Positions 24,902 to 35,960 of a stretch of DNA of 64,000 nucleotides are shown in pieces (positions within the stretch are counted from its first letter, which is position 1; every line of letters begins with the position of its first letter). Source of the stretch: Madurella fahalii. Lineage: Eukaryota > Ascomycota > Sordariomycetes > Sordariales. A program made the position numbers and the translations under genes. The DNA is taken from the NCBI GenBank assembly GCA_029876055.1, contig CM056878.1, positions 1,116,001 through 1,180,000 of the forward strand. Direction: 5' to 3'. The notes below the pieces were generated by a model, which saw only the letters and a program-made list of their open reading frames with translations, was not told the origin of the DNA and searched no databases.

Positions 24902-24946
24902 CGCGAATTGCGAATTGCGAACCGCGAATTGCGAACTTGCGAATCG
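24902..24946. repeat. Degenerate heptamer tandem repeat (GCGAATT)
   Basis: Six roughly 7-bp units of the type GCGAATT/GCGAACC/GCGAACT, about 310 bp upstream of the PUB1-like start codon. Confidence 0.8.
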
Positions 24947-25840
24947 GGCTATTCAAACCAGAGGCGGGACTTGAGAGCTGCTCAAGTTGCGCCGAGAAAA
25001 GAGGGCTGGTTCAAAGCACAGACTTGCTCGGCGAAGAGGGCAACCGTCGCCGGAGACGACCGAAGGAGACGAATGTCAACGGAAGACGACAAAAACACGG
25101 CGTGCCAGGAGAAGCACGGCGGCGGAAGTTGAGATTCGAACTGCGACGAGGAGACGACGGTGTCGAGAAAGACCCAAGACAGAACAAGGAGGACGACGAC
25201 GACGACGATGATGATAAGGGAAATAGATGTGAAAACAGCGTAAGAGTAAAAAGATGCCGGCCGTCAAAGGAGAAGCCCCCTGGATATCACAACAACAACA
25301 GCCGATCCAGAAGGATGCTCGCCAGAACTCCTCGATGGTCGAACGAGGTGAGGGGGAAAGAAAAATTCAAAGAGGGAGAAAGCTGCAGGCGTGACGAGGA
25401 GGGGAGGATTTTGACGGTGCCATTGTTCTGGGATTGGCAGCGAGGCATCACTGATTGGGACGAAGGGCAAGGACGTACGGGCCCCTAAGTGATCATAGCG
25501 TGCTGCCCCTCTCAAGCCGTCCGTCACCAGGCGGGATGAGACATTCAGGCCTGCCGGTGGTGTTCCGCTGCAGGCTGACCCCCTTGGCTGTGCAGCTCGC
25601 AGGGACTGAAGAATCTAAAGATGGTGCAGAGTCAGGGTAGGTTCACAGTATCGTGCAGATAAATTGGTCGCGGCGGTTTATCATGCTTGGTGCCGTCCTG
25701 CTATCATATCTACGGGTTGTTACTCGCTGAACCAGTGTTCCGGAATTTGGTGAATCAAGACAATTCATGTCTCTTTCCACACCTGATTTGATGTGGCCCG
25801 GGAGCACAAACGGCCAAGAACTGGACAAGAGATTTGAATG

Positions 25841-26359
25841 TCAGGCCCGGTGCCCCACACGGCTTTGGCCAGGGTTCTGGGAGACTGTTGGTAGTTTGTA
25901 GCCTACCGTACGTAGGCCAGCAGCGAACGGGCCAAACGAATCACTGGATAAGAAAAAGAAAAAAAAAAGGATAAAAAAGAAAACCGACCCGCTGCGATAC
26001 TCAATGCTAACAATTAGAGCACGTTCTTCCAAGATTGTAGTTGGACTGACCACATGATGCATTCCAGCGGGAGGAACCTTCGCCTCGTCTGATATGGGAT
26101 GCAGGACGTGCGATGGCGGGGTCAGCAGGCGATCCTGGGGCTCCTGGGCAAACCTTACTGGGTTTAGGCGCACCCCAGGCGTCTTATCAAGTGATTGGCC
26201 CACAAAGAGCAGGGAAGCTGCACGCTTGCTTGACGCTGTGGGACGTGCAAGATGCACTTTAGCGAGCTCACTTTCGAACTCCATCAAAGTTGGTTCAGGA
26301 ACCGTGAGCAATGCCGCCGTCGGCTTGCAAGTCTTGACACGTCCATCATCATATCTCAT
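25841..26359 (-). CDS. Uncertain small hypothetical protein
   Basis: A 172-codon frame starting 148 bp from the divergent start at 26507. Its first 110 residues have ordinary protein composition (for example PEPTLMEFESELAKVHLARP). The later part runs through a T-rich stretch that reads as a Phe block and is unlikely to be real. GTAAGG at about 26157 with CTGAC and ATATCAG downstream could be an intron of about 70 nt that changes the end. No family recognised; it may be upstream noncoding DNA. Confidence 0.22.
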   Translation of the reverse strand: MRYDDGRVKTCKPTAALLTVPEPTLMEFESELAKVHLARPTASSKRAASLLFVGQSLDKTPGVRLNPVRFAQEPQDRLLTPPSHVLHPISDEAKVPPAGMHHVVSPTTILEERALIVSIEYRSGSVFFFILFFFFFLSSDSFGPFAAGLRTVGYKLPTVSQNPGQSRVGHRA

Positions 26360-26506
26360 TGCCCACGGCCTTGATCAAGCGGTGAGGCGGTATATCCTCG
26401 ATTCTACGGCCTGTTCACGGCCCATCTTTTGAATTTGTTGCGACCTGGCTTCGAATTGCTTCTAACTCTGTTTCGAAACAACACTATATATCTACGTTCC
26501 ACCGAG

Positions 26507-27830
26507 ATGGCGCCCCGCCCGCAAGGCGGGCAGCGGCCGGCGGACATCCTGCCGCACATCCTCAATGAGATCGTATGTGCTTCGCCTTCGCCTTCGCCTC
26601 CGTCTGCGACATTCATGTGCTGACCGGACACCTCAGGTCGTCGCAACTGGCAAGGCTTTCAAGGCCGCCAAACAGGACGGCACTGCAAGCCTCGCCGAGG
26701 TCGCTGCGGCGATGGAGGCGAGGGTTCCCGCTTCAATTGAGAGATTTAACTGGACGCTAGACGATCTAGAAAGTGACATCGTAAGTGCATTCGTGGTCCG
26801 ACAATGCCGAGTCCGCCCTGACGTCGCAAAGCTCCGGGCCAAGGCCGTCTTCACGCGAGATCTCAATCTGCGAAGGGCAAATCGCAAGCCGCCACAGATA
26901 GAGCAGCAGCCGGTTGCCCCCCCGGCACCAATGACTGTTGACTTGACGTCCCCGAGGATGGTGGCAAAGGAGATTCCCACAGGCCAGTCGGCCCCTTCGC
27001 GGCCTGGAAACCCGGCTGACAAACCGGTCGCCCCGTTCCCGAATATGGGGTTTGATGTCACGTCGCCAGAAGTAGCTGCGGTACCCAGCCCGAAAATGAC
27101 TCCCAAACTCAAAGAGGCCAAGAACCTTGCCCGGCCCGCCATGGCCGCAACCGCAACCGCAACCGCGGCCCCAGCCACCACCACAACCGCGGCCGGCAGG
27201 CCCGCCAGCGCGCCGCCAAAGAAGGAGACTAAGATTCCGCCGCCCCAGATACCCAAGCCGGGCACTGGCGCGGCATCAGTCAACCAGAGCCCTATCCCCA
27301 CTCAAGCGCAAATCAAGGCGTCCTCAGTCCCGGCGCCAAACTTCCCGCCACCAGCGGCCGCACCGAACAATACACCAGCCGCCGTCGGGGGGCACGAGAA
27401 TCTCTTCACTGACATGACGTTTTCTCTAGTGCCGCCAGGGGAGGCACAACCACAGGGCCAAAAGGAAGCGCCGGCGCCGGCGCCAGCTCCGCAAGCGCAG
27501 CGAAAGCAATCGCAACCGCAACCACCCGTCATCGACCTTACAAATATCGGGTCCGGATCCGGAGCGGGGGATGCGGGTGGGGAGGCACCTGCATCCGTAA
27601 CCAACCCGAACTCCGGCAGAGCGGGCGAGGACACCAGTATCACCGACATTGATGCCGAGATCAACGGGCTGTTTGATCTGGGGCCTGGGGGCATAGACGA
27701 TGTGGACCTCAGCTACGGTCTTGATGGTGATCACGGGGACAACAGCAACTTCAACGACATGTACTTTGGGGGGGGCGACAGTAGTGCGGCGGCCGAGTTC
27801 GATGATACCTATTTCAATCTCAATGGGTGA
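26507..27830 (+). CDS. Hypothetical protein with helical N-terminus and acidic tail (possible Mediator Med2-like)
   Basis: Exons 26507..26572, 26637..26780 and 26832..27830; 402 residues. The start MAPRPQGGQRPADILPHILN runs in phase into a helical segment (VVATGKAFKAAKQDGTASLA, then IERFNWTLDDLESDI) and the basic stretch TRDLNLRRANRKPPQ. About 230 residues of Ala/Pro-rich linker follow. The acidic C-terminus carries repeated FxDxYF elements: FNDMYFGGG and FDDTYFNLNG. The layout (short N-terminal helix bundle with LDDLE, long linker, acidic aromatic tail) recalls Mediator tail subunit Med2, but the similarity is weak and I treat it only as a suggestion. The second intron is 51 nt and contains no stop, so its removal is inferred from GTAAGT, CTGAC and CAAAG. 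Confidence 0.65.
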
Positions 27831-28165
27831 TGATAATAGCAAAGATGTATCTTTTCTGGATCGGGTGTATGGTGTTTTATTTTCCTTCTTTTCGTCTCTT
27901 TTCTTTTCCTTTTTTTTTTTTTTCTCCCTCTGGAGACGTGTAGCTACATAGGCAGATACCATTTAGGCCGGCGTTTCTCGGCGGGATTCTCATTGAAACT
28001 TTCTGATAAAGATATCATTACTATTTGACTACTGCAAGGCTAACTAACCTACCTAAGGGGCCTCGCCAGCTAACCCTTTTGAACCCTTCGTCAAGACCGC
28101 CCCCCGAACAGAGTATGCCCAATATATACGCACGAAGAAAGAATATCCTGGGAACGAAAAGCCAT
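27831..28165. other. Short convergent intergenic region
   Basis: 335 bp with a T-rich stretch near 27880-27935; nothing else seen. Confidence 0.6.
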
Positions 28166-29422
28166 CTACGGACCCTGTGTCATCTGCCATATATTCTTCA
28201 ATCTCTTAGGGAACCCCTCATTCCTCCACCCCTTCCACTCATAATCCATCAGGCCCCAGCTCTCGTCATGGTCCACGTTGCCCTGCCTCACATAGTAACT
28301 GCCCTGGATCGCCCACACGGCCCACTCGGCGTCGTTGCTCTCCAGATACGACACCAAGCACTCCAGGTACCGATTGTCCTGCTCGTTCAGGCCGTCAAAC
28401 TCGCCACCCGTCATGCCGACGCCAAACTCGCTCATCATCAGCGGGCCCGTGTAGGGCTTGCCCTGCTCGAGCACGAAGCCGGAGAACAGGCCGTACTGCG
28501 CCTTGACCAGGTCGCAGTTCTTGAAGGGGTCGGGGAAGGTGACGGTGAAGCTGTAGGCGTGCATCTCCCAGACGTGCTTGCCGGGCCATCCGGACGTGTC
28601 GAGCATGTCGCCGGTGCGGATGTGGAGCAGGTCGGTGGAGCTCTGGACGCCGCCCACGACGACGAGGAGGTCCGGGTGGGTGCGGTGGACCAGGTCGCCG
28701 GCCTGCTTGACGAAGCGGTACCAGTCGGCGCGGCCGTTGAGGTCCTGCAGCAGGAAGGCGCGCAGCTCGTTGCGCAGCCCCATGGCCACCACCCCCCGGT
28801 GCGACTGCGCCCACGCCGCCATCGACTGCAGGCCCGTCAGCCAGTCCTGCGTGTGGAAGAAGCGGCTGTTCCACGGGTTGTAGCCAAACGCCTCGTCCCA
28901 CCACCCGTTGCCGTCCGTCAGGTCGCAGCACCACGACGCCTTGGACACGTGGTTATCCAGCATGGTCATGATGCCGCGCGCCCAGAGGCCGTCGACGGCG
29001 GCGGCGAAGACGTCGCGCGTCGTGGCGTTGGCCACCCACGGGTTGTGCGAGAGGATCTGCGTGTAGATGGCCGTCATGTTGGCGACGGGGACGCCTGCGG
29101 CAGAGGCGGCAGCCGTGAAGGACTCGGAGACGGGCATGGCCGGGTCCAGGGCGTGGTCGGTGCTGTACGTGAGGCGGACGCAGTTGAAGCCTTGCTGGTC
29201 GATCCAGTCGATGATGTAGTCCATCGACTGGCGGTGCAGGCCCTCGGGGATGTTGGCTTCCATGTGCCCGGCCCAGTTGACGCAGCGGAGCTTGACGCGG
29301 TTGTTGTTGGCGTCGAGGATCCAGCGGCTGGATGACATGAGGGGGAGGGCTGGCGGCTCGGCGGCGTGAATTAGGGGTAGGAGGAGGCCTAGGACGGCCA
29401 GGAGACGACCGAGTTGAGCCAT
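28166..29422 (-). CDS. Secreted glycoside hydrolase family 5 (cellulase-type) enzyme
   Basis: Single exon, 418 residues. The chosen start MAQLGRLLAVLGLLLPLIHA is a clean signal peptide; an in-frame ATG 29 codons upstream would bury it. After cleavage the TIM-barrel features of GH5 appear: NWAGHMEANIPEG and GFNCVRLTYSTDHAL early, HVSKASWCCD, the acid/base motif MGLRNE, the substrate histidine region WEMHAYSF, and the nucleophile motif MMSEFGVG, with WAIQGSYYVR near the end. The enzyme should hydrolyse a beta-glycosidic bond in plant or fungal wall polysaccharide outside the cell; the precise substrate within GH5 cannot be told. NATT is a possible N-glycosylation site. No carbohydrate-binding module is visible. 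Confidence 0.9.
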   Translation of the reverse strand: MAQLGRLLAVLGLLLPLIHAAEPPALPLMSSSRWILDANNNRVKLRCVNWAGHMEANIPEGLHRQSMDYIIDWIDQQGFNCVRLTYSTDHALDPAMPVSESFTAAASAAGVPVANMTAIYTQILSHNPWVANATTRDVFAAAVDGLWARGIMTMLDNHVSKASWCCDLTDGNGWWDEAFGYNPWNSRFFHTQDWLTGLQSMAAWAQSHRGVVAMGLRNELRAFLLQDLNGRADWYRFVKQAGDLVHRTHPDLLVVVGGVQSSTDLLHIRTGDMLDTSGWPGKHVWEMHAYSFTVTFPDPFKNCDLVKAQYGLFSGFVLEQGKPYTGPLMMSEFGVGMTGGEFDGLNEQDNRYLECLVSYLESNDAEWAVWAIQGSYYVRQGNVDHDESWGLMDYEWKGWRNEGFPKRLKNIWQMTQGP

Positions 29423-31094
29423 GATGGCTGGTACAACCCCTAGCCTAGAGTTGCGATATGGATGGGTTGAGTAGGTATAGACGGACCGAGTGTTCAGACA
29501 AAAAATCAATACAGTTATATGATGTTAGAGAGCTTCTAGCTTGCGGCGTAGGGAGTAGAACGTGGAAACGAGTGAAGCCTTCTCGTGGCCCAGTCCAACT
29601 CAGACGGCGGCAAGCCCAAGGGAACGTCTACCCCGAGAAACGAATGGTGGCAAGAGCGAGCGAGGCCAAGGGCAGCGTTTGCCCTTGCGTATTATAAGAG
29701 TGTCTGCAGCGCCGGCCGTCGAGTTGCACTTCACATCTTGGGGCTCGCCCTTGGATCAGATGCGGCGTAGCCGGCGCCGTCGATTTATACCATGTGTGCA
29801 TCATTGGCCACCCCCTTGGCCATAAATCAGGGCATACTGGGTAGCACCGGCCTACAGATGATCTCTTCCCGGATAGGGGGTTGCAGTGACGTTACTGGCG
29901 AACCACACCAGGACAGTCTGCGAGGATTGCTGGGCGCTGCCGGTGCTACTCCCAGTTCCATAGGAGAGGGAAAGTACTTGAGTTTAGCCCCGCGAGAGCA
30001 GCGCCATACGTAGCGCGACAACGGGAGTTCTCCTTTTTAAGGAAGTCAAAAAATCTCTGGGCAGCTTTGCTCAACCCGTGGTTCTGGCTTATGATTGGAA
30101 GTTGCCGGAAATGGGGTTAATGAGGTAAGAAGCGAATGGCAGGGCGGGGGGCGGGGACTTTGGGATCTGGGGAAGTCAGAGAGACCTTGTTATCCCTCCG
30201 CTACCTTAATCCATCAAGTGCCGATGGAATGTGACCACTCAGACTTCGTGTTGGAAGAACAGGGAGGTCGCCACAGTTCCTACCATCATGCGAGGCCCAT
30301 CAGCTAGGAAGGTGGGTAGTCGAAACCCCATGTCGCGGAGTAGTTGACCTTCCCTGGTCTATCGCCCGAGTCCGCCGCCGGACCGCATCAGACGATGCAA
30401 GGCACCGTCCTGAGATTGGTCAGTTGGACCACTGTAAGGTGCACAGGTGCTCGAACCAAGCCTGGGACCATATTGCAGTGTGGCGTTGTGCATGCTGAAC
30501 ATTCATGTGCGGCCAAGTTGTGAGGCCTCGTTGGGCCCCGTGGCTAGTCTTAGTGATCTGAGGGGTCTTGCCACGCTCCCCAAGATCTGATACCTCTTGT
30601 TCCAGGCGACATTCAGCTCTCCCCCGACCGCTCCTTCACCATAAACAGGTTTGGTCATATCCAACTTTGAAGCACAAATCCCCTGTGACCTACATATATC
30701 CCAAGAGTAAAATGACAAGCACAGCACATACTCCATGTCAAAGATCGGGGCTCTGTTTGCCCGCATTTCGGCCGGCCTCCACTCTGCACTGCAATATGGA
30801 ACAACCCAATATGAATAAATAACACTCGCGTGAATTGCTGGCTTCCGCCACCAAGTCAACGCTTCTTAAAAATTATGCAATAAGTGTACGAAGAATGTCG
30901 GGGGCTGCTTCCAGCGAGCCAGAATTGGTATAACTAGGTACAGGCCAACTCATTCATATATCGTAAAATCGTCAAAGATGAACAAAAGAAAGTCGCGCTG
31001 CAAGCGCCATTAGGACTTTGCCATGAGCCACGCCGGCGATATACATCAGCCAGGATGAATATGTCCAAGAAAAAGAGAGAAAAATTAGTGGCGC
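29423..31094. other. Intergenic region between GH5 and PH genes
   Basis: 1.67 kb, the upstream side of the GH5 gene. Contains an imperfect inverted repeat (29836-29851 and 29939-29956). No gene supported. Confidence 0.5.
29836..29956. repeat. Imperfect inverted repeat, about 120 bp overall
   Basis: Left arm ACTGGGTAGCACCGGC (29836-29851) is matched in reverse complement at 29939-29956, with a 2-nt insertion in the right arm. The spacer is 87 nt. Could be a solo element remnant or an RNA hairpin. Confidence 0.5.
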
Positions 31095-32381
31095 CTAGTT
31101 AGGCAGCTGAGGATGAGGTTTGGCGGCGGTCTCTGCCTTGGCCTCCAGTTCGCGCCGCTTTGCCAGCAGACTCTTGAACGCGCCCAGGCATTGCACCAGG
31201 GCTTCTTCGTCGCGTGTGGCGAAGCGATAGCTCTTCTCGTCGGTGATGATTTGCAGGCAGTGTGTCTTGGTCCGGCTCAGGGGGTCGATGTCGACGACGT
31301 TGACGATCGAGGACATGTAGACGAGAAACAGGACCGACGACTCTGCCTCGTCCTTGTACAGAATGAAGTTCCTTGGGCGCAGGACGGCCCAAGACTTCTT
31401 CCACTGCCGCACCCCTCCTTTGCTGCGCAGGAACCACATCCAACCCTGCCAGACTACGCGGTCCGGATCGCTGTCGAGGTGGATGCCGCTGGCTTGGCTG
31501 GCATTCAGCGGCGCTGACGCCGGCCTGTTCGGCCCAGGTGAGGTCGGCGGAGGCTGGACAGCCAGGCTCTCGAACGAGGCGCCCGGAATTCGCTGAACGT
31601 CAGAGTCAGAGAAGTCAGAGTGACTCGCCAGTTCGGCCCCCGAGAGTCCAGACGAGTCGAGCTGCGACGGCCGCCTGGCATAGGGCTTTGCGAAACTGCG
31701 GACAGGAGGCTCGAGCGGCTCCGGAGAACTTGATGCGAGGCGGTCTAGCGAGGACACGGGGCGGTTGGGAGTCATGTCCTTGACCTGGTCGCCGCTGAAG
31801 AAAGAGGGCTGTCGGACCACCGGGCTTGCCAGAAACATCTCCTCCTCCTCCTCCTCGATCCTAGCATCCCGCCTAATCAGCTCGACCCATTCCTGAGCGT
31901 CCCGTAGCGTTGGGGCTTGGAAATGGTAGTTTTTCGAAGGAGAGAACAGGCCAAACACGTTGTCTCGCTTGTTCTTCGGGTCCTTCAGCAGCGTCACGGC
32001 TGTCAAGTCTGACAGAAAGATCTTGCGGCGAAGCTTTTCCTCCTTGTCCGACTTGTATATGGAGAGTGCGTTGGGCCGTAGCACTAGATAGATCGTCCTC
32101 CATGTCTGCGCCTGGCTGTTAGGACACTATTCTCTGTATCTATCGACGGCCCAAGCACATCAGGAGTTTCTTACCTTTGTCTTTTGGGTCCGCTTCTGCA
32201 CGTAGCCGCTTTTGATGACGCGGTCAAACTCGAAGCTGCCGTTCTGGTTAACGGGCGAGTACGTGTCGACGGCGAGACGGTTTCTCGGTTTGGCAGCGGT
32301 GGAGGCTTCCGCATCTGCTCGGCTGTCTTGCGGATTGGTGCCTATGGACAAGGCCGCCAGTTGTGTCTGAACTTGTGCCAT
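31095..32381 (-). CDS. Tandem pleckstrin-homology (PH) domain protein
   Basis: Exons on minus: 32381..32175 and 32111..31095; 407 residues. PH1 spans the intron: SGYVQKRTQKTK, then WRTIYLVLRPNALSIYKSD, LSDLTAVTLLKDPKNKRDNV and the C-terminal helix DAQEWVELIRRDARI. After a Ser/Pro-rich linker of about 125 residues, PH2 runs from VVWQGWMWFLRSKGGVRQWK through WAVLRPRNFILYKDEAESS to DEEALVQCLGAFKSLLAKR. Such double-PH proteins bind phosphoinositides or partner proteins at membranes; the ligand is not readable. The acceptor could be either of two in-frame sites (exon 2 beginning at 32111 or 32105); I chose the first. Confidence 0.85.
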
Positions 32382-34178
32382 GTCGAAGGGCGCATGTAAA
32401 CAAAATGAATTCAATTGTGATGTATACGGAGAAGCGTGTAAGTCGAGATGTCGGTCGAAAAAATATGGGAAGGGAATCTAATAAGCGAGCGACACCTTCG
32501 AGCGCGGAAGGGGGGGGGCAGAAAGCGAGAGCTGTTAGCCGTCCGATGTTGATTCGAGTCCAAACGGCAGCGTTAGTGCAGGGCCGTGGCGGAAGAGGCA
32601 GGGCAAGGCCCGTGACTGGGGGCGATGCCCAAAAATGTAGCTGATACAGCGGTAACGAGAAGCTCGAATCCGACACGTGCGCTACTGTAGACCCCGAGAA
32701 GCTCGGAAGTGAGGCTTGTGGGGGCCGGCTCGATCCTGGCCCAACGTTTGTGCCCCGGGATTGATTCACAAGGGGAGCACGCACGTCCAGTGACGATTCG
32801 GCGGCGCTCGTGCCGTGATCTGAAGTTGTGAAACTGAAAATAGTCAAACGGTCGGCAGGAGGCGCTTCGTAGCACCCGGGGCTAGGGGAACCACAGGGAC
32901 AGCCAGGAGCCGCAACCTACACTGTACCGTACGTGTAGGCGCGCGGCGATGGAAAAAAGCTTGGGACAAAGGCAGCTCCGAATCTAGTCGATTCGCCGGG
33001 GCGCGTCCAAGGCGACTCGAGGGGATTGAACGAGTCTCGCCATTTGATGGCGGTCAAAACAACTCGAGACAGTTCTTCATGCGATGGAGCTTGCTAGTCG
33101 TTGTTTGGCTGAAAGCACCGCGGAAGCGAAAGGGTGGTAGGGAAGCCGACCCTGTTTTCGGTTTCAGGATCGAGCATCCAGATCCAGACGTGGCGGCCGT
33201 TCTCCACCGGCCGATTGGCCGTCCTTTGTGTCATCCAAGGGGTTCCGGCACTTGGCTCGCCAAGCTCCAGGGCTATTGAGCCGTTGCAACGGGGTAAAAC
33301 TGGGGAACCACCTCAAAGACAGCCCGGGCGCTGAGTTCCGCAGGGACAGGTGCTGAGGAATTTCATCCGCGTCTTTGAATTACTCTTCAGCTGGTGCAAT
33401 GCTGCATCCCAGCTAAGGTTCGCTGAGCAACGCATTCGCATGGTTAGGTTGCACAGGTCTCGGATGTTGTCCTCGGGCGGCCCGAAGGTCGCCTCCTTTG
33501 ACAGGTGGATTCATTGACGAGAGCTCGGAGGCCCAGATTTCATTGCTAATTATATTTTCCCCACTCCTGGATGGCTTCGTCTTTGTTGTTCTTCGCATTC
33601 GGGGCAGTCACGTGGTTCAGCTTGCGTCTTGCTTTTTTCCTTCGCGATCCCAACTTGCAATGTAAGCATGCTCCCGTCCGTACAGCAAGCGCGGCACCCT
33701 TCGTACAATTAGTGCGTGCACCGGCAAAGGAACCCATCTCCATTGTTCCGCAAAGCAGCCTATGTAGTAGTACATATTTCTAGGTTGCTGTCTCATCAAC
33801 GATCAATCGGCCCAATTCCCCCGGGAAATTTGTGTTGTGCAGATGATCAATGTGCTCTTCGGCGAAGAGTCAGAGCTGTCGAAGTGTGGAGAGCACAGGC
33901 CATTATTGGCTCGTCGTGCAACCATCTGCAGTCCGCCCGCAACTCGTATCCCCACCCTTGGTGATCCTCTCAACGCTGTTGGACGAGCGGCTGCTCAAAG
34001 TTGCCTCATGACGGAAACATATGTATAAGTCGTTAGGACCTGCGGGATGGCCTGGGCTGTCGTGAACTTGATCTTTTGCAGAGGCCCAGGCTATCTGCTA
34101 CCTTACCCTGGTTCTATCGAGACAGTAGTTTTGCAAGACTAACTGCTTCTTTGACTTGACCGCCATCGGAGCCCGACC
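32382..34178. other. Divergent intergenic region between PH and phosphotransferase genes
   Basis: 1.8 kb between two outward-facing starts. The first 450 bp have an open frame opposite the PH gene leader but no conserved motif. No gene supported. Confidence 0.5.
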
Positions 34179-35397
34179 ATGGCGCATCCACAGAGTGCCA
34201 AATTGTCTGAAGAAGTCCTGCGGGAGCTCACCAGCACGGATTATGCGTGCTCCTCACTGGAGCCGCTGGCAGGAGGGACTGCTAATTTCATATTCAAGGG
34301 TGTCTTGGGCAGCCCTCTCCCCGACGGAGCCCGAGAGGTTGCCATCAAGCATGGGGAAAGTTTCGTTGCATCGATGCCCGATTTTCAGCTGTCCACGGCT
34401 CGTTGCGTACGTACTGGCCTCCGAGCCCCTACTGCTCTGCAATACTGACCATCAGGCTTGACAGAAAGCTGAAGAGGAGTGCCTGAAAGCTCTAAGTGGC
34501 TTGCCGCCAACCTCTGGACTCTACCCGGTTCGAGCTCCTAGGCTTTACTACTTTAACAAAGAGACGAACACCCAAGTGCTGGAGTATCTCGCCGACGCCG
34601 TGAGCTTGAAGGAGTATGCTCTCAAGCACTTCTCCTCTCGGGATCCGGCCAGGAAGCCCCTCTGCGAGGAGATCGGGCGGAGTCTGGGTGTCTGGCTACG
34701 GTGCTTCCACGAGTGGGCGGCGTCCCCGGAGCGGTCTAAGCTGTCCGAGGCGATACAGTCAAACCAACCAATGCAGCAGCTCAAGCACATGGTCAATTAC
34801 ACCGCCCTGGTTCAGATTGTCGATAACTTCCCGTCAATTCTCGCAGACGCAAAGGAGACGTTCAAGGAGTTGGAAGAGATGACAGCCAAAGAACTGGAGC
34901 GACCAGATCTCCAGGTGATTCATGGCGACTTCTGGACGGGAAAGTGAGTGGCCTACGGTTTGTGCACTTCGGACGACAGAAACTGACATCCGCACAGCGC
35001 TCTTTTGCCAGATCGGCCCCTGCGAGCCGGGGCAGAGATCCCCATCTTCATCGTGGACTGGGAGTCGTGCCAGTTCGGTCTGCGGCCGTTGGACGTGGGC
35101 CAAATGGTCGCCGAACTATATGAGCTCTCACTGTTCAAAGACATTGACGAAGGGAAATGGCTGATTGAGGGCTTCGTGGCGGGTTACGGTGACATAGACG
35201 ATGGTTTCGCCTTTCGAACCACGCTCCACGTCGGCACACACCTCATCTGCTGGGGCAGTCGTGTGGCCGGCTGGGGATCCGAGGAGCAAGTGCAGCAGGT
35301 TGTCGGTAAAGGCAAGGAATTGATTCTGCACGCCTGGCATAAAGATCGCGCGTGGTTTGAGGCAGGCGATTTGGCATGCCTATTTAGCAGGCCGTGA
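34179..35397 (+). CDS. APH-family phosphotransferase (aminoglycoside/choline-kinase fold)
   Basis: Exons 34179..34406, 34465..34943 and 34998..35397; 368 residues. The kinase-like fold is seen in order: an LAGGTANFIFKGVL nucleotide loop, VAIKHGE with the ATP-binding lysine, the catalytic loop HGDFWTGN formed across intron 2 (Asp as base, Asn as metal ligand), and IVDWESCQFG, where the Asp is the second metal ligand. DVGQMVAELYEL follows, as in APH proteins. It phosphorylates a small hydroxyl substrate that cannot be named from sequence; fungal relatives are annotated only as APH-domain or methylthioribose-kinase-like. There is no signal peptide, so it should be cytosolic. Both introns have standard sites (GTACGT...GACAG; GTGAGT...CACAG). 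Confidence 0.85.
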
Positions 35398-35960
35398 TCC
35401 CCACCATCTTTGCATCCGGATAGGGGTTTCGTCTGGGGCGCGTCGATCTTCGCAGCCGAAACGCTGGCGCACTCCCGAATTGGGCATGCCGGGCGGCCTA
35501 AACGGCATCTCTGAAACATACAGAGTCGAGATTTTGAGAATGCCATAGAGGAATTAGCACTTTTCCATCGCCCGCATCTCTTCCTGAAACTGTTAAATGG
35601 CGGTGCCGGGGGCAAGCCGTTCAACGCGCGGGCCGTCCGACACCCGAGACGGTCGGGTTGCATGCGCAGACGCTCCCGACCAGAACGAGTAGATCATTAG
35701 AGTTGGCGATTATAATCGGCGGTTCGCCCGTAGTGGTGTCCTCGGCTGCTTCCTCTTTGATCCAAGTTCCTATGATGCCAGACCGATCCCAGCATGGAGC
35801 CCCGTCGGTAGTCCTCCAGCTCGATCTGCTGCAAGCGAGGATGGTCCAATATCGGGGCCCATGGAATACGATCTGTACTTTTGACTATTCTTCTTCTCTC
35901 CCTCCACTCCGGATCTTCGCCGCCGGCGGTGACAGGTAGCGAGGATTACGGCGCGGGACA
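35398..35960. other. Intergenic region upstream of the Fig1-like gene
   Basis: 563 bp between two same-strand genes; no motif or further gene seen. Confidence 0.55.

Larger units (their letters stand above)
24593..26506. other. Upstream region of the PUB1-like gene and of the 26.5-kb gene
   Basis: 1.9 kb between divergent starts. It contains a degenerate GCGAATT repeat, a purine-rich stretch with GAC/GAT repeats near 25190-25215, and an uncertain minus-strand frame listed separately. Confidence 0.5.

Noticed and set aside
24841..25488. 215-codon plus-strand frame upstream of the PUB1-like gene
   Set aside because: Charged low-complexity composition with a run of Asp from a GAC repeat; no motif or splice context.
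28025..29335. 436-codon plus-strand frame
   Set aside because: Exactly antisense to the GH5 gene; an Arg/Val/His-rich shadow created by its GC-rich codons, without domain features.
29423..31094. Transposase or reverse-transcriptase remnants in intergenic DNA
   Set aside because: No conserved catalytic motif found in any frame here, nor in the other long gaps.
32540..32570. GATTCGAGTCC resembling a tRNA T-loop
   Set aside because: Flanking bases do not pair into a T-stem and no D-arm or anticodon arm is found upstream.
32248..32847. 199-codon minus-strand frame
   Set aside because: Overlaps PH exon 1 in another frame and its probable leader; no motif.
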